Source of the DNA: UBA1941 sp046329555
GTDB lineage: Bacteria > Bacteroidota > Bacteroidia > Chitinophagales > LD1
Direction of reading: 5' to 3'
Assembly: GCA_046329555.1 (NCBI GenBank)
Contig: JAXLUK010000003.1
Span: 372,001 to 436,000, forward strand
DNA length: 64,000 nucleotides
Shown here: piece by piece, positions 11,701-26,700 of the stretch
Layout: each line of letters begins with the position of its first letter
Position numbering within the stretch: position 1 is the first letter of the stretch
The notes under the pieces: generated by a model
What the model was told of the DNA's origin: nothing
Database searches by the model: none
What the model saw: the letters and a program-made list of their open reading frames with translations, nothing else
Made by a program: the position numbers and the translations under genes

Positions 11701-14700
11701 TTTCCATAGAAGTTTGGATTAGGCGTATAGGTGAGACAAGAATCACTGCCAGCGTTAACAAATGACGCCGTGCCATTAGCTGGTTGACAAGCGAATGCCG
11801 TAATCTTCACTGCATTTCCGTCTGGATCGCTAATAACAGGACAGATGCGCACCACACCCGTATCTTCCGGAATGGTAACAAAAGTACTGTCGATATGCGG
11901 AGGACGGTTGGCAATGTGGATTGACACCAAGCCAACATCACAGATGCTATTGAAGGTGCCGCAATAAACAATGTTTGGCTGTTGGATATCACAAACCTTG
12001 TAGTAGAAGGTATCATATCCCGCGTAGCCAGTTGCAGGCGTATAGGTAAAGGTATTGTTGCTATTCAACACCACGGTACCGTGGATTGGAGGCGTTACAA
12101 TACCCAGATATACTGAATCGCCATCTGGCTCAACATCGTTAACTAATACTGGAACATTCACCGAGGTATTCATGCCGGTATTAGCAGTATCGTTTTGAGC
12201 CAACGGTTCATCGTTCACGTTGCGTACAGTGAAGTGTACCCAAGCGGTATCACAAAGCGCCGGTGTGCGGTTATCGCAAACCACGTATGAAGCCGAGTCG
12301 CTGCCGTAGAAATTAACAGCAGGAACATAAACAACATTTGGATTGCTAGCCACTGCCAAGCCATGCGTAGCATTGGTAAGAACACGTACTACTTTAATCG
12401 CATCTCCGTTCGGATCTACATCGTTGTTCAATACGTTAACTACAGCATATGTTTCCTCACAAATAGTGATGTAATCATCTGCAGCTACTGGCGGATCATT
12501 TTTATTCACATCCGGCGTATCAACGCTATTGATGGTTATTATCACCATTGCATTAGCGCATAATGGTTGCGGGTTAACTGTAGTAATATCGCAAACTTTG
12601 TAGTAGAAAGTATCGTAGGAGATACCTACAGGAATTGTAGCAGGTGCCGTATAGGTTACTGTACCATTAGCATTCACCACAACGGTACCACCTTGAAGTG
12701 GACCGGAAGTGATAGATGGTTGATTCAACGGATTACCATCAGGATCGGTATCGTTCGCTTTAACATTGATGATAATTGACGAACCTGGTGTAGTAACACC
12801 TAAATCGGTACTTGCTACCGGTGGATGATTGGTTAAGGAATCAGCCGGATCAGTAACATTAATCACTACCCATGCCGTATCACACAATACATGAACCGGA
12901 TATGGAGAGTTATCACATACTACATACAGGAAGCTATCTAAGCCGACAAATCCAGGATTTGGCGTGTAAATGCCGGATCCGTTGGTTGGATTACCTGGAT
13001 TAGGTAACCAATTGCCATTTATCGGTCCAGGACCAGGATAAGAGTATGTCAACGGATCGCCATTCGGATCAGTTGTTCCGCTGGCCACGTTCACTCCTAT
13101 CGGTTGCTCTTTTGGTGTATTCAGATATAGATTTACTGCTACCGGAGGTTCATTCACCCCTTCGATATTGACATAAACCCAAGCCTGATCACACAGGTGC
13201 TGAGGATTGTTCGCAGACAACGTATCGCATACGGTGTACTGGAAGCTATCCAAACCATGGAAGAACGGTACCGGAGTGTATACAATATTGCCTGATGGAT
13301 CAACCGAAGCCGTTCCATGAGTAGGATTTGTAATTACTACCGGAATAGTCAGGCTATCTCCATCAGGATCGCTGTCGTTTCCACGTACATTGATCGTTAC
13401 TGGTGTGCCTTCAGGCGTATTCACATGGTCGTCTACCGCTACCGGTGGACGGTTCGATGGTGTATCTACCGTGTTAATCGTTACCACTACCCATGCTGTT
13501 GAACACAATGGTTGTGGCGCCTTCGTGGTAATGTCACATATCTGATACTGCGCGCTATCTACATAGATACCCGCTGGCAGTACGCTTGGCGATGGAGTAA
13601 ATACCACATTACCGCTCGCATCTACACTGAATGTACCAGGATAAGTTGTTGATGTCAGACCAGTCAATACCGGTACTGTCAACGCATCTCCATCCGGATC
13701 GCTATCGTTTCCGCGTACATTCACTACTACAGGACTTGTGGTGCTGTTCGTAGTGGCGTAGTCGTTGTTCGCAACCGGAGGATTGTTATACACCGTATCG
13801 CCGCTTGGCAGGATAGTCACAATAATCACGCTCGTATCGCAAAGCGTATGCACCACATACGGCGAGTTATCACATACATAGTATGGTATGCTATAGGTTC
13901 CAGGCGTAGTTCCTGTTACCGTAATCGCTCCGTTACCAGTTACCACGTATGTAATTGCAGGGTTGTTTGAAACTGTCACAGTCAACGGATCGCCATTCGG
14001 ATCGCTAACTGCCAACAGGATGTTTACATCATGTGGCTTGTTCTGGTATTCCGTATAACGAATCGTATCAGCTGTTGGTGGTTCGTTGCGTGGATCTACT
14101 GTAATGTATACCCATGCCTGGTCACACAAGTGCTTTGGATTGTTCGCTGACAACGTATCGCATACGCTATACTGGAAGCTATCTGAGCCATGGAAGAATG
14201 GATTTGGTGTGTACACCACATTACCATTTGCATCTACGCTCACTGTACCCTGTGTAGGTGGTGTTACCACTACCGGCTTCGTCAGGCTATCTCCATCAGG
14301 ATCGCTGTCGTTGCCACGTACATTGATCGTTACTGGTGTGCCTTCAGGCGTATTCACATGGTCGTCTACCGCTACCGGTGGACGGTTTGATGGGGTATCT
14401 ACCGTGTTAATCGTCACCACTACCCATGCTGTTGAACACAATGGTTGTGGCGCCTTCGTGGTAATGTCACATATCTGATACTGCGCGCTATCTACATAGA
14501 TACCCGCTGGCAGTACGCTTGGCGATGGCGTGAACACCACATTGCCGCTCGCGTCTACACTGAATGTACCAGGGTAAGTTGTTGATGTCAGACCAGTCAA
14601 TACCGGTACTGTCAACGCATCTCCATCAGGGTCGCTATCGTTGCCGCGTACATTCACTACTACAGGACTTGTGGTGCTGTTCGTAGTGGCATAGTCGTTG

Positions 14701-17700
14701 TTCGCAACCGGAGGATGGTTATTCACCGTATCGCCGCTTGGCAGGATAGTCACAATAATTACACCCGTATCACAAAGCGTATGTACCACATACGGTGAGT
14801 TATCACATACATAGTATGGTATGGTGTAAGTTCCAGGTGTGGTACCTGTTACTGTAATCGCTCCGTTACCCGTTACCACGTAGGTAATTGTAGGGCTGTT
14901 TGGAAAACCAACGGTCACAGTCAACGGATCGCCATTCGGATCGCTAACTGCCAACAGGATGTTTACATCATGTGGCTTGTTCTGGAATTCCGTATAACGA
15001 ATCGTATCAGCTGTTGGTGGTTCATTGCGTGGATCTACTGTGATGTATACCCATGCCTGGTCACACAAGTGCTGTGGATTGTTCGCTGACAACGTATCGC
15101 ATACGCTGTACTGGAAGCTATCTGAGCCATGGAAGAATGGATTTGGTGTGTACACCACATTACCATTTGCATCTACGCTCACTGCACCCTGTGTAGGTGG
15201 TGTTACCACTACCGGTGTCGTCAGGCTATCGCCATCCGGATCGCTGTCGTTTCCTCGTACATTGATCGTTACTGGTGTGCCTTCAGGCGTATTCACATGG
15301 TCGTCTACCGCTACCGGTGGACGGTTTGATGGTGTATCTACTGTGTTAATCGTCACCACTACCCATGCTGTTGAACACAATGGTTGTGGCGCCTTCGTGG
15401 TAATGTCACATATCTGATACTGCGCGCTATCTACATAGATACCCGCTGGCAGTACGCTTGGCGATGGCGTGAACACCACATTGCCGCTCGCGTCTACACT
15501 GAATGTACCAGGGTAAGTTGTTGATGTCAGACCAGTCAATACCGGTACTGTCAACGCATCTCCATCAGGGTCGCTATCGTTGCCGCGTACATTCACTACT
15601 ACAGGACTTGTGGTGCTGTTCGTAGTGGCATAGTCGTTGTTCGCAACCGGAGGATGGTTATTCACCGTATCGCCGCTTGGCAGGATAGTCACAATAATTA
15701 CACCCGTATCACAAAGCGTATGTACCACATACGGTGAGTTATCACATACATAGTATGGTATGGTGTAAGTTCCAGGTGTGGTACCTGTTACTGTAATCGC
15801 TCCGTTACCCGTTTCCACGTAGGTAATTGTAGGGCTGTTTGGAAAACCAACGGTCACAGTCAACGGATCGCCATTCGGATCGCTAACTGCCAACAGGATG
15901 TTTACATCATGTGGCTTGTTCTGGAATTCCGTATAACGAATCGTATCAGCTGTTGGTGGTTCATTGCGTGGATCTACTGTGATGTAAGCCCATGCCTGGT
16001 CGCACAAGTGCTGTGGATTATTCGCTGATAATGTATCGCATACTGTATACAAGAAGCTGTCTACACCATGGAAGAACGGATTCGGAACATAGTTGAAATC
16101 GCCATTTGGCAATTGGGTCAATGTACCGTTGGTTACTGTTGTCACCAGTGTAGGAATAGTCAGGCTATCTCCATCAGGATCGCTGTCGTTTCCACGTACA
16201 TTGATCGTAATTGGTGTGCCTTCAGGCGTATTCACATGGTCGTCTACCGCTACCGGTGGACGGTTTGATGGTGTATCTACCGTGTTAATCGTCACCACTA
16301 CCCATGCTGTTGAACACAATGGTTGTGGCGCCTTCGTGGTAATGTCACATATCTGATACTGCGCGCTATCTACATAGATACCCGCTGGCAGTACGCTTGG
16401 CGATGGCGTGAACACCACATTGCCGCTCGCGTCTACACTGAATGTACCAGGATAAGTTGTTGACGTCAGACCAGTCAATACCGGTACTGTCAACGCATCT
16501 CCATCAGGGTCGCTATCGTTGCCGCGTACATTCACTACTACAGGACTTGTGGTGCTGTTCGTAGTGGCATAGTCGTTGTTCGCAACCGGAGGATGGTTAT
16601 TCACCGTATCGCTGCTTGGCAGGATAGTCACTATAATCACGCTCGTATCGCAAAGCGTATGCACCACATACGGCGAGTTATCACATACATAGTATGTTAT
16701 GGTGTAAGTTCCAGGTGTGGTACCTGTTACTGTAATCGCGCCGTTACCCGTTACCACATAAGTTACAGATGGGTCACTTGGGGTGCCTACTGTTACTGTT
16801 AACGGATCGCCATTTGGATCGCTAACCGCCAACAGGATATTTACATCATGTGGTTTGTTTTGGAATTCCGCATAGCGAATCGTATCCGCTGTTGGTGGTT
16901 CGTTGCGTGGATCTACTGTGATGTATACCCATGCCTGATCACACAAGTGCTGTGGATTGTTCGCTGACAACGTATCGCATACGCTGTACTGGAAGCTATC
17001 TGAGCCATGGAAGAATGGATTTGGTGTGTACACCACATTACCATTTGCATCTACGCTCACTGTACCCTGTGTAGGTGGTGTTACCACTACCGGCTTCGTC
17101 AGGCTATCTCCATCAGGATCGCTGTCGTTGCCACGTACATTGATCGTTACTGGTGTGCCTTCAGGCGTATTCACATGGTCGTCTACCGCTACCGGTGGAC
17201 GGTTTGATGGGGTATCTACCGTGTTAATCGTCACCACTACCCATGCTGTTGAACACAATGGTTGTGGCGCCTTCGTGGTAATGTCACATATCTGATACTG
17301 CGCGCTATCTACATAGATACCCGCTGGCAGTACGCTTGGCGATGGCGTGAATACCACATTGCCGCTCGCGTCTACACTGAATGTACCAGGGTAAGTTGTT
17401 GATGTCAGACCAGTCAATACCGGTACTGTCAACGCATCTCCATCAGGGTCGCTATCGTTGCCGCGTACATTCACTACTACAGGACTTGTGGTGCTGTTCG
17501 TAGTGGCGTAGTCGTTGTTCGCAACCGGAGGATGGTTATTCAACGTATCGCTGCTTGGCAGGATAGTCACAATAATCACGCTCGTATCGCAAAGCGTATG
17601 CACCACATACGGCGAGTTATCACATACATAGTATGGTATGGTGTAAGTTCCAGGTGTGGTACCTGTTACTGTAATCGCTCCGTTACCCGTTACCACATAT

Positions 17701-20700
17701 GTAACTGATGGATCACTTGGTGTACCAACTGTCACAGTCAGCGGATCGCCATTCGGATCGCTAACTGCCAACAGGATGTTTACATCATGTGGCTTGTTCT
17801 GGTATTCCGTATAACGAATCGTATCAGCTGTTGGTGGTTCGTTGCGTGGATCTACTGTGATGTATACCCATGCCTGGTCACACAAGTGCTGTGGATTGTT
17901 CGCTGACAACGTATCGCATACGCTGTACTGGAAGCTATCTGAGCCATGGAAGAATGGATTTGGTGTGTACACCACATTACCATTTGCATCTACGCTCACT
18001 GCACCCTGTGTAGGTGGTGTTACCACTACCGGTGTCGTCAGGCTATCGCCATCCGGATCGCTGTCGTTTCCTCGTACATTGATCGTTACTGGTGTGCCTT
18101 CAGGCGTATTCACATGGTCGTCTACCGCTACCGGTGGACGGTTTGATGGTGTATCTACTGTGTTAATCGTCACCACTACCCATGCTGTTGAACACAATGG
18201 TTGTGGCGCCTTCGTGGTAATGTCACATATCTGATACTGCGCGCTATCTACATAGATACCCGCTGGCAGTACGCTTGGCGATGGCGTGAACACCACATTG
18301 CCGCTCGCGTCTACACTGAATGTACCAGGGTAAGTTGTTGATGTCAGACCAGTCAATACCGGTACTGTCAACGCATCTCCATCAGGGTCGCTATCGTTGC
18401 CGCGTACATTCACTACTACAGGACTTGTGGTGCTGTTCGTAGTGGCATAGTCGTTGTTCGCAACCGGAGGATGGTTATTCACCGTATCGCCGCTTGGCAG
18501 GATAGTCACAATAATTACACCCGTATCACAAAGCGTATGTACCACATACGGTGAGTTATCACATACATAGTATGGTATGGTGTAAGTTCCAGGTGTGGTA
18601 CCTGTTACTGTAATCGCTCCGTTACCCGTTTCCACGTAGGTAATTGTAGGGCTGTTTGGAAAACCAACTGTCACAGTCAACGGATCGCCATTCGGATCGC
18701 TAACCGCCAACAGGATGTTTACATCATGTGGCTTGTTCTGGAATTCCGTGTAACGAATCGTATCCGCTGTTGGTGGCTCATTGCGTGGATCTACTGTAAT
18801 GTAAGCCCATGCCTGGTCGCACAAGTGCTGTGGATTGTTCGCTGATAATGTATCGCATACTGTATACAAGAAACTGTCTACACCATGGAAGAACGGATTC
18901 GGAACATAGTTGAAATCGCCATTTGGCAATTGGGTCAATGTACCGTTGGTTACTGTTGTCACCAGTGTAGGAATAGTCAGGCTATCTCCATCAGGATCGC
19001 TGTCGTTGCCACGTACATTGATCGTAATTGGTGTGCCTTCAGGCGTATTCACATGGTCGTCTACAGCTACCGGTGGACGGTTTGATGGGGTATCTACCGT
19101 GTTAATCGTCACCACTACCCATGCTGTTGAACACAATGGTTGTGGCGCCTTCGTGGTAATGTCACATATCTGATACTGCGCGCTATCTACATAGATACCC
19201 GCTGGCAGTACGCTTGGCGATGGCGTGAACACCACATTGCCGCTCGCGTCTACACTGAATGTACCAGGGTAAGTTGTTGATGTCAGACCAGTCAATACCG
19301 GTACTGTCAACGCATCTCCATCAGGGTCGCTATCGTTGCCGCGTACATTCACTACTACAGGACTTGTGGTGCTGTTCGTAGTGGCATAGTCGTTGTTCGC
19401 AACCGGAGGATGGTTATTCACCGTATCACCGCTTGGCAGGATAGTCACAATAATCACGCTCGTATCGCAAAGCGTATGCACCACATACGGCGAGTTATCA
19501 CATACATAGTATGGTATGGTGTAAGTTCCAGGTGTGGTACCTGTTACTGTAATCGCTCCGTTACCCGTTACCACATACGTTACAGATGGGTCACTTGGTG
19601 TACCAACTGTCACAGTCAACGGATCGCCATTCGGATCGCTAACTGCCAACAGGATGTTTACATCATGTGGCTTGTTCTGGAATTCCGTATAACGAATCGT
19701 ATCAGCAGTTGGTGGTTCGTTGGCAGGGTTAACAGTAATATGAACCCAAGCCTGATCGCAAAGTGGTTTAGGATCAAGCGAGGCTAGTGTATCACATACC
19801 TGATAGAAGAAACTATCAAGACCATGATAGAACGGATCCGGCGTGTATACGAAGGTACCGTTTGGTCCGTAGCTAACAGTTCCATGAACTGGAGCAGTAA
19901 GTACTGTTGGTGTTCCCAGCGAATCACCATCTGGATCACTGTCGTTGTTCTTAACTGGAATATTTATTGTTGTGTTCTCAGCTATTGTAGCATAGTCATC
20001 AGCAGCAAACGGTGGACGGTTTTTAGGCGTAGTGTCCACATTGTTGATGGTGATAATCACTTTAGCAATATCACACAATGGTTTAGGATTATGTGCAGCA
20101 AGCGTATCGCAGATACGATAAGTTACTGTATCATACCAAATACCTGCAGGCAACAACTGTGCGATGAATTTTAGCGTTCCATCACTATTCACTGAAACGG
20201 TTCCGCCAGTTGAACTCAGAATTTGAGGAAGTGTAAGATTGTCCCCATCTGGATCGAAATCATTAGACCTAACATTAATCGTTAAAGGGGTCTGATTTAC
20301 CGCAGTAGCATAATCATTATTTGCTACTGGCGCATGATTCACCAATGTATCGCCCGGATTTGTAACATGTACAACAATGTAAGATGTTGCACACAATACG
20401 TTTACAGGATAAATCGACTGATCACAAACAGTATATGGAATTGAAATGTCACCTACATAGTTCAATGGCGGTGTTACAATAATTGTTCCATTACCAGTTA
20501 CTGTTACTGTAGTACCCAACAAACTAGGTGTACCATAAGTATAAGTCATTGGATCACCATTCGGATCGCTTGTTGCAGAACCAACATTTACTGGAACCGG
20601 GGTGTTTCTAGGGGTATAAACGACGATGCTATCTGCGACAGGAGGCTCATTCTGCGGACAAATTTTCATGAACAGTGTACCTGTATCGCACTGTGCAAGA

Positions 20701-23700
20701 CATTGACGGTTACAGATTTCGTAAGTGATGGTATCATTACCAAAATAACCGTAAGCCGGCGTGTAGCTAACCTGATTCAATACCGTATCAGTAGAAACAG
20801 TACCATGCTTTACCGTAAGCACGCGAACCTTATTCGCATCACCTTCCGGATCAGTATCATTAGCTACCACGTCACTCAACTTCGTAAATCCTTCACACGT
20901 GCTATCCAAATCATCAATTGCTACAGGACGTTGATTAACGTGAATAGAAACTGTATCGACATTTGAGCATCCCGCTGGGGTAATAATCACCGCATAATAT
21001 CCATGATCAGGACGCACTGGATTTACGACAATCGGATTGATGCTATTGGTGATAAACGTTCCATTCACATCATACCAGCGGATGTTGGCCGCAGGAGGCA
21101 GTGCAGAGAAGTTCGGCGATAAAGTCACCGGCTGACCTACACATATGGTATCTTTAGATACACCAATATTGATCGTCGGAGCTTTATTTATTGTAATTGT
21201 AACCCGTGTGGAATCGCTACAGAAACCAGGATTAGGGAAGTGATATACGATATCAATATTTCTGGAAATTCCATTGGGTACATTTACCAGTGCCGGGTTA
21301 AATATGCCCGTAGCCGGATCAATTCCTAATCCACTCCAGGTACCACCGGTAGGTGAACCGATAAACGTGTCAACCTGTTCGTTTGTACAATAAGAAGGAT
21401 TATAACCAGAAATGGTAATCACCGGATTGCCTGAAACGCGAACTTGTTGAGATGTATCGTGGGTACATCCATTTACAGTAACTGTATAGGTAATTGTATA
21501 AACACCTACACCTATTTGATTAGGCCGGAAAGTGCTTCCAACCACGCCCGGTCCGCTCCAAGTTCCACCAGCAGGTGTTCCGTTGAGTGCTACCGAAGTG
21601 ATGCCTACACAATAAACCGAATCCAAACCGTTGATTGTTGGATGAGGGAGCGGTTTAACAGTAATTGTGCGCGTTCTAGAGGCTTGACATCCTTTCGAAT
21701 CTGTAACAATTAATGTGTAAGGATAGGAACCGGCAACATTAGGACTAGCAGTAACAGTTGCAGCAGTTGAGTCGTCAAGGAAAGCACTTGGGGTCCACCG
21801 GTAGGTATAACCAGGCGTTCCACCAGTAACAATTCCGTTCAAATCAACTGTGGCACCACTTCCTTCACAGAAAGAAGATGAGCCGTTTGATATCGTAATA
21901 TTTACAGCCAGCGTACTACCTGAAACGGAAACATTCATCAGGTCAGTTGCAGTACAGCCATTCGCATCGGTCACCAAAACAGTGAACGATGTGTTAGCAC
22001 CAAGATTTTTTACATAAGGATTTGCAATGGTCGGGTTGGTCAATCCCGCCGTTGGGCTCCAGCTATATGTATAAGCAGGCACGCCACCACTTGCGGTAGG
22101 GCTTCCACCGATACGAACACTATCGCTTCCGCAGGCTGTAAGGCCAGAGACATCAGCACCGGCATCCGCCCGAGGCAATGGGTTTACAGTAACGGTAGTT
22201 TGCACCGTATCCAAACATCCATTGGAATTTCCGATAAAGGTAAACACAACCGGAAGTGGGCTTGCGCCAGGATTATTTATTATCTGGTTTATTGTTCCAC
22301 CTGTTCCATTCAATCCGTTAGAGGCTGTCCATGAAATATTAGTGCCTGTCACAGTAGATGTGATAGACCCTGTATATGCAAAACCACTACAAATAGCACT
22401 TGGGAAACCGTTAGCCGTTAAAACTGGATTTGGCTTAACTCGAGCCTGCACCTGCACAGTATCCGCACAACCACCTGGTGATGTACCAATTACTGTAAAG
22501 CGTACAACAGAATCAACAATGCCGCTATTAGTCAATGCTACATTGATATTACCGGTACCCGACATGCCGTTAGAAGCGGTCCATGCATAAGTAGTGCCTC
22601 CTACATTCGAATTGAAGTTAAACACAGCATTAGCGCTTCCACATATACTTAAAGAATCGGCTGATGCTGTCACTACTGGATTAGGATATACAGTTAGCGT
22701 CATCGTATCGTAATTCACGATACCATAGGTACCTTTCACCTGAAGCACATATTGATATACTCCCGGGAAAGTCGGCAACGCCACCGGTTGCGCAATTTTA
22801 GGAGAGTCAAGGAAGGTTGTTGGTATCCACTGTAAAGTAACTCCAGGTGTTGAACTTCCACCTAGCAAACGAACCGGATTGCCAACACATATGAAGGTAT
22901 CCGGACCAGCAGTTACATTAGGCAATGGCAATACATAAACAACAACAGAATCAACTCCTTTACAACCGTAGTCGTTGGTAACAGTAACGGTATAGGTTGT
23001 TGTAAAAGATGGAGATGCCGTCGGATTCGCCGTATTGAAATTGGTCAGGCTGCTGTTTGGTGCCCATATGTATGAAGTACCACCGGTTGCACCCAAAATG
23101 GTGCTTCCACCTGGTCCGATTGCAGTATCATTTCCAGCAAAAGGTGTTACCGGAGGCAAGCTGTATACCGGCAGATGGAATGAGTCGATACATCCGTAAA
23201 TAGTATAGACTGTTAATGACGCATCGTGTGCATTGAAAGTTCTATACACATAACGCGGATTCTGAATATTGGAGGTATCATCAACGAAAGTAGAATCTCC
23301 AAAATTCCAATGCCAGCGGTTAATTGGATCTACTGAAGTACTGTGATCCGTGAATTGAACTGTATCCCCTTGACATAATTGCTGGCCAAAGAAATCGGCC
23401 CGTGGCTTAGGATGTACAATAACTGTAAACGTATCAGTTCCGCTACAGCCCGTTACCGTGTCGGTAATTCTGACTGTATAAATATTCGAAAGGGTTGCCG
23501 GGCCAACAGTTGGCTGCGCGCAAGTGATGCAAGATAGGCCGATTCCCGGGCTATATAAATAACGGTAGTTTGAACCGAACAGGTTCGGACTGATTACCGT
23601 GCTTTGGCCTTCACATAATTCATAGTCAGGCACACTTACACTCAAACCGCTACTGATACGCACATGAACAGTATCGGAAGCCGTACATCCGTTAATATCT

Positions 23701-26700
23701 GTTACGGTTACAGTATAGGTAGTATTTGAAGCAGTAGGAGTAGCTGTTGGGCAGCAGAAAGTAGTGCCCGACAAAGTTGGATCAGCAGCCCATTGATAAG
23801 TTCCACCAACTCCAGCTCCGGTAGCGCTCAATTGAACGGAACCTCCCGGACAGATAGAAACACTTGGACCCGCATCTGCTGAAGGAGCCGGGTTGCGAGT
23901 TACTGTTACAGAATCAATATTGGTACATCCACTAATATTGTCAGTAACCGTAACGAAATACTTCGTTGTTACAGCCGGCGATGCAATTGGTTGTGCAACC
24001 GTAGCGTTGCTCAGCGTTCCTGCTGGAGCCCAGCTATATGTGAAAGAACCTGAGCCTCCAGTTGCCGGATTTCCAATTTGAACACTAGGAATATTAGGAC
24101 AAAGCGTTTTATCCGGACCACCATCTGCGATTGGTGAGCTATATACATTCACACATTTTGTTGCAGTAGCCGAACAGCCAGCTGCAGTGTAGGTTACCAG
24201 ATAACATTGATTGGCTGTAGGCGCAACAGTAACCGAAGCCGAGTTGCCCGCAACAGGAGTCATGCCTACAGTTGGATTCCAACTGTAACTTCCGCCCGCA
24301 GGCAAACCTGAAGCTGTCAATACAGATGATTGGCTTTGACAAATATCCGTATCAGGTGATGCAATCGATACAGATGCAGAAGGATTAATAATAATCCGAA
24401 CAGAATCCACCCCTGAGCAACCGGAAACATTGTCTGTAACGGTTACATAGTATACCGTATTCATAGCTACCGCCGTAACGGTAGGATTTGCCACTGTAGC
24501 ATTGCTTAGGTTAGTAGTTGGCGACCATGAATAAGTAAAGTTTCCTGATCCGCCGCTGGCGGTAGGAGTTCCACCTATAGTTACTGTACTGCCAATTGGC
24601 AAGCAATAAGATTGATTAGGTCCGGCGTCTACTTGTACAACCGGATATACATTTACTGTTTTATAAGCAACGGCTGAACATCCGCTTAAAGTATATGTTA
24701 CCGCATAGGTTTGCGTCACCGGTGGATTTACCGTAACCGCGGCTGTGTTACCTGCTCCCGGACTCAAGAAAGAGGTTGGTGTCCAGGCATAAGTGCCGCC
24801 AGCCGGCGCACCTGTTGCTGTCAATGTTGCATATTGCCCAGCGCACAACTCTGTATCTGGCGAGGCAATTGTTACAGAAGCAGATGGGTTAATTATCAAC
24901 CGAACAGAATCTACTGAAGTACATCCCGAAACGTTATCAGTTACGGTCAACAGATACAATGTATTCGTAACACCAACCGTTACTGTCGGATTAGCAACAG
25001 ATGTACTGCTTAAGTTGGTAGCCGGCGACCAAGTATAAGTATAGTTACCAGATCCACCAGTGGCAGTTGGACTACCACCAAGGGTAACAGTAGTTGTAAC
25101 AGGCAAACAGTAAGTCTGGTTTGGACCTGCTTCAGCCAAGACCGCAGGATAAACATTTACTGTTTTATATACAGTTGCCGAACATCCACTAAGGGTATAA
25201 GTAACTCCATAAGTTTGTGTAGCTGGTGGTGCAACCGTAACTGCTGCGGTATTTCCTGCAGCCGGCGTCATAAAGTTAACCGGATTCCACTGATAAGTTC
25301 CACCGGCAGGGCTTCCTGTTGCGGTGAGCGTTGTATTCTGTCCAACACACAAGTCGGTATCTGTAGAGGCAATGGTTACTGAAGCACTTGGATTAATGAT
25401 AATCCTTACTGAATCTACAGCTACGCATCCGGATACATTATCTGTAACCGTCACATAATAAGCCGTATTCATAGCCACTGCAGTAACAGTTGGATTTGCA
25501 ATAGTAGCATTGCTTAGATTAGTTGTAGGAGCCCAGCTATACGAGAAGTTACCAGAACCTCCACTAGCAGTTGGCGTACCGCCAATAGTAATTGTAGTAC
25601 TTACTGGCAAACAATAGGTTTGATTTGGGCCAGCTTCGGCTTGAACGTTTGGATAAACGTTCACTGTCTTATATGCTACAGATGAACAGCCATTATTCAC
25701 ATAAGTAACCCCGTACGTTTGTGTAGCTGGTGGGTTTACGGTTACCAGCGCCGTATTACCGGCTGCCGGTGTCATAAAGTTAACCGGATTCCACTGATAA
25801 GATCCACCTACAGGGGTACCTGTTGCAGTTAAGTTCGTAGATTGACCCAAGCACAAATTGGTATCCAAAGAACTGATGGAAACTGTTGTTGCAGGATAAA
25901 CCGTAACAACTACAGTGTCCTTATTCTGACAAGCCGCAATACCACGGTTTGTAGTCAGGATGTATTTATAAACTAAGTTGGCACCGGTATTATTGGTTGG
26001 GAAAGTATAGGTAGGATTAGCACAATTCGTACAACTTAATGCACTTAACGGCGCCGCACCGATTGCTGACCAAGAATAGGTATATCCGAAGATAGCCCCT
26101 GAACCGCCAGCATTACAGCCCAATTTTGATGTTGCATTATTACATGCAAAAATAGAATCGCCGGCATTTTCCAATTTCAGTGGTCCGAGCGGGGTATCTA
26201 TTCTCAATGGCAAACATGCCGAAGTGAAACTATCGATTGAAAGAATCAACTTGCAGGATTGCGCTGCAGGAACAGTATAGATTGAAGAAACATGTCGGGT
26301 AGTACCAGAATCAATGGAGCCCAGAATCTGATAAGTTCCTACCTTAATATCTGGCCCATCTACCTTGTTATTATTATTGGCATCCCACCACAGATTGGCA
26401 TTAATAGGAAGCACATTGCTGGTAGCGATATTAGCATTGTAAATATCGTAATCCAGGAATACAGTTTCGCCTGTTGGGGGGTTACACTCAGAATGCGCAA
26501 CAATGTTGCTTATCGATAACTTAGGTGTACCTACGGATAAATCCTGTTCAAATTCACCGGTAATTTCTGATAGATCACAGGTATCACCGTTACTGATACA
26601 TACGGCTTTTATTTCGTTCAGGATCTTAGTAACGAAATGGAATTGATAATTAAAGCCAGAGTCAACTGCTTTGATATTATAGTAAACTAACATCGAATCG

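Noticed and set aside
14086..19173. Repeated plus-strand open frames of 66-130 codons spaced 939 bp
   Set aside because: They are antisense shadows of the tandem array in the giant gene; their recurrence follows the DNA repeat, and the peptides look like no family.
13317..19725. Regularly spaced repeats as a possible CRISPR array
   Set aside because: The period is 939 bp, the frame is open on the minus strand and encodes structured domains; there are no short repeats with unique spacers and no cas genes.
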